Shown here one piece after another: positions 63,464 to 64,000 of a stretch of 64,000 nt of DNA. Origin of the DNA: Streptomyces sp. MJM8645 (GTDB lineage Bacteria; Actinomycetota; Actinomycetes; Streptomycetales; Streptomycetaceae); the NCBI RefSeq assembly GCF_001625365.1, contig NZ_LJJF01000001.1, positions 5,152,501 through 5,216,500 on the forward strand. The letters are read 5' to 3'. The translations under genes and the position numbers were made by a program. Within the stretch, counting starts at the first letter, position 1, and each line of letters begins with the position of its first letter. The notes under the pieces are model-generated. The model worked only from the letters and a program-made list of their open reading frames with translations, had not been told where the DNA came from and searched no databases.

Positions 63464-63548
63464 TCTGGTGTCAATCATCGAGGTTCCAGAGGTACGGTGA
63501 TGGCCGAAATCGGGTGCCAGGGGCACGTGGTGCGTGAGGGGGCCGGCT

Positions 63549-64000
63549 GTGGCACATCGGCGGTTCAAGCGGGAGTTGACGGCAAGTTCGGCCGAGCTGT
63601 TCGGCGAGGAGCTGCGGTTCTACCGCGAGCTGGCCAGCTACACCCAGGAGGAGCTGGGCAAGCTGCTGCACTGCAGCCGGACGAACATCACCAGGTACGA
63701 GACCGGTCAGCGCCGTATGCCGCCGGAAATGGTGGAGAAGGCCGACGAACTACTCAACACGGGCGGTGCGTTGAGGCGGATCTGGGGGAAGGTGGACTGG
63801 AACGCTCAGGTTGAACACCCGGATTGGTTTCAGACCCATGTCGACACGGAGGCTGAGGCGGTCGGGCTCCAGGTGTTCCAGACCGACTACATGTTTGGGC
63901 TGCTTCAGTGCAGGGATTACGCGCGAGCGATGTTCGAGGCGGGCGGGACTGATGAACGCCCTGAGGTAATCGAGGAGCGGGTTGCGGCGCGGCTCGCACG
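63549..64000 (+). CDS. XRE-type helix-turn-helix regulator, WhiJ/Scr1-like (3' end outside window)
   Basis: The first 150 residues are present. After AHRRFKRELTASSAELFGEE come the HTH (residues about 27-65: LRFYRELASYTQEELGKLLHCSRTNITRYE) and the linker RRMPPEMVEKADELLNTGGAL. The DUF5753/Scr1 TA-like domain then begins (WNAQVEHPDWFQTHVDTEAEAVGLQVFQTDYM, LLQCRDYARAMF). The start is GTG at 63549 behind GAGGG. WhiJ-family genes sit next to anti-sigma-like ATPase genes and regulate development. The window cuts the gene, so the C-terminus is unseen. Confidence 0.88.
   Translation, partial: MAHRRFKRELTASSAELFGEELRFYRELASYTQEELGKLLHCSRTNITRYETGQRRMPPEMVEKADELLNTGGALRRIWGKVDWNAQVEHPDWFQTHVDTEAEAVGLQVFQTDYMFGLLQCRDYARAMFEAGGTDERPEVIEERVAARLA

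Overview
The window is high-GC actinobacterial chromosome. Gene content points to the Streptomycetaceae (Streptomyces or Kitasatospora): strong G/C third-position bias, many GTG and TTG starts, a divergent WhiJ-type HTH/ATPase locus, a thioester surface protein with an LAxTG sorting signal, a CsoR-type copper box and actinobacterial rRNA. Genus and species cannot be fixed from this stretch.

Layout. 1-3470 is the end of a ribosomal RNA operon (spacer, 23S, 5S, terminator). 3519-10065 holds housekeeping genes: a GNAT acetyltransferase, a two-domain VOC protein, a RecD2-like helicase, citrate synthase and an SDR. 10161-12760 is a copper-export unit (copZ-like chaperone and P-type ATPase) behind a CsoR-type operator. 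12910-17457 has a PrsW-like protease, a SpoIIE-type phosphatase and a PTS-type dihydroxyacetone kinase whose K and L genes are divergent from M. 17492-24947 has a family-A polymerase without a 5' nuclease, an M3 peptidase, a secreted GH5 hydrolase and a TetR/acyl-CoA dehydrogenase pair. 24967-30334 has a PAP2-like membrane protein, an enoyl-CoA hydratase and two TetR regulators with divergent partners (an MFS exporter and a GNAT enzyme). After tRNA-Arg(TCT) come an SSB paralogue, a thioester adhesin, EttA, a thioesterase, an unknown protein and a truncated globin.

The most interesting block is 39910-50621, one strand, read right to left: glnX-like membrane protein, glnH-like binding protein, an unknown helical protein, a PknG-like kinase, a PP2C phosphatase, a VWA protein and a zinc-ribbon/FHA protein. 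The first two and the kinase match the mycobacterial GlnX-GlnH-PknG amino-acid sensing system. Here a phosphatase, a phosphopeptide reader and a VWA protein sit in the same run, and the kinase, phosphatase and FHA protein share Cys4 ribbons. An ABC exporter pair follows (37703-39765).

The right part (51039-64000) is more accessory: a nucleosidase, an ECF41-like sigma factor, a hypothetical protein, an SDR, a small dioxygenase/aminotransferase/SDR cluster (54698-58190), a TetR-regulated epimerase-like gene with three operator-like sites, two fused transposase remnants, and a WhiJ/AbaA-like locus cut by the window end.

Two patterns recur. Several genes have a TAnnnT hexamer 6-8 bases before the start codon and no Shine-Dalgarno sequence, which suggests leaderless mRNAs. 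Several genes also have short tandem repeats at or across their stop codons, often with in-frame repeated stops.
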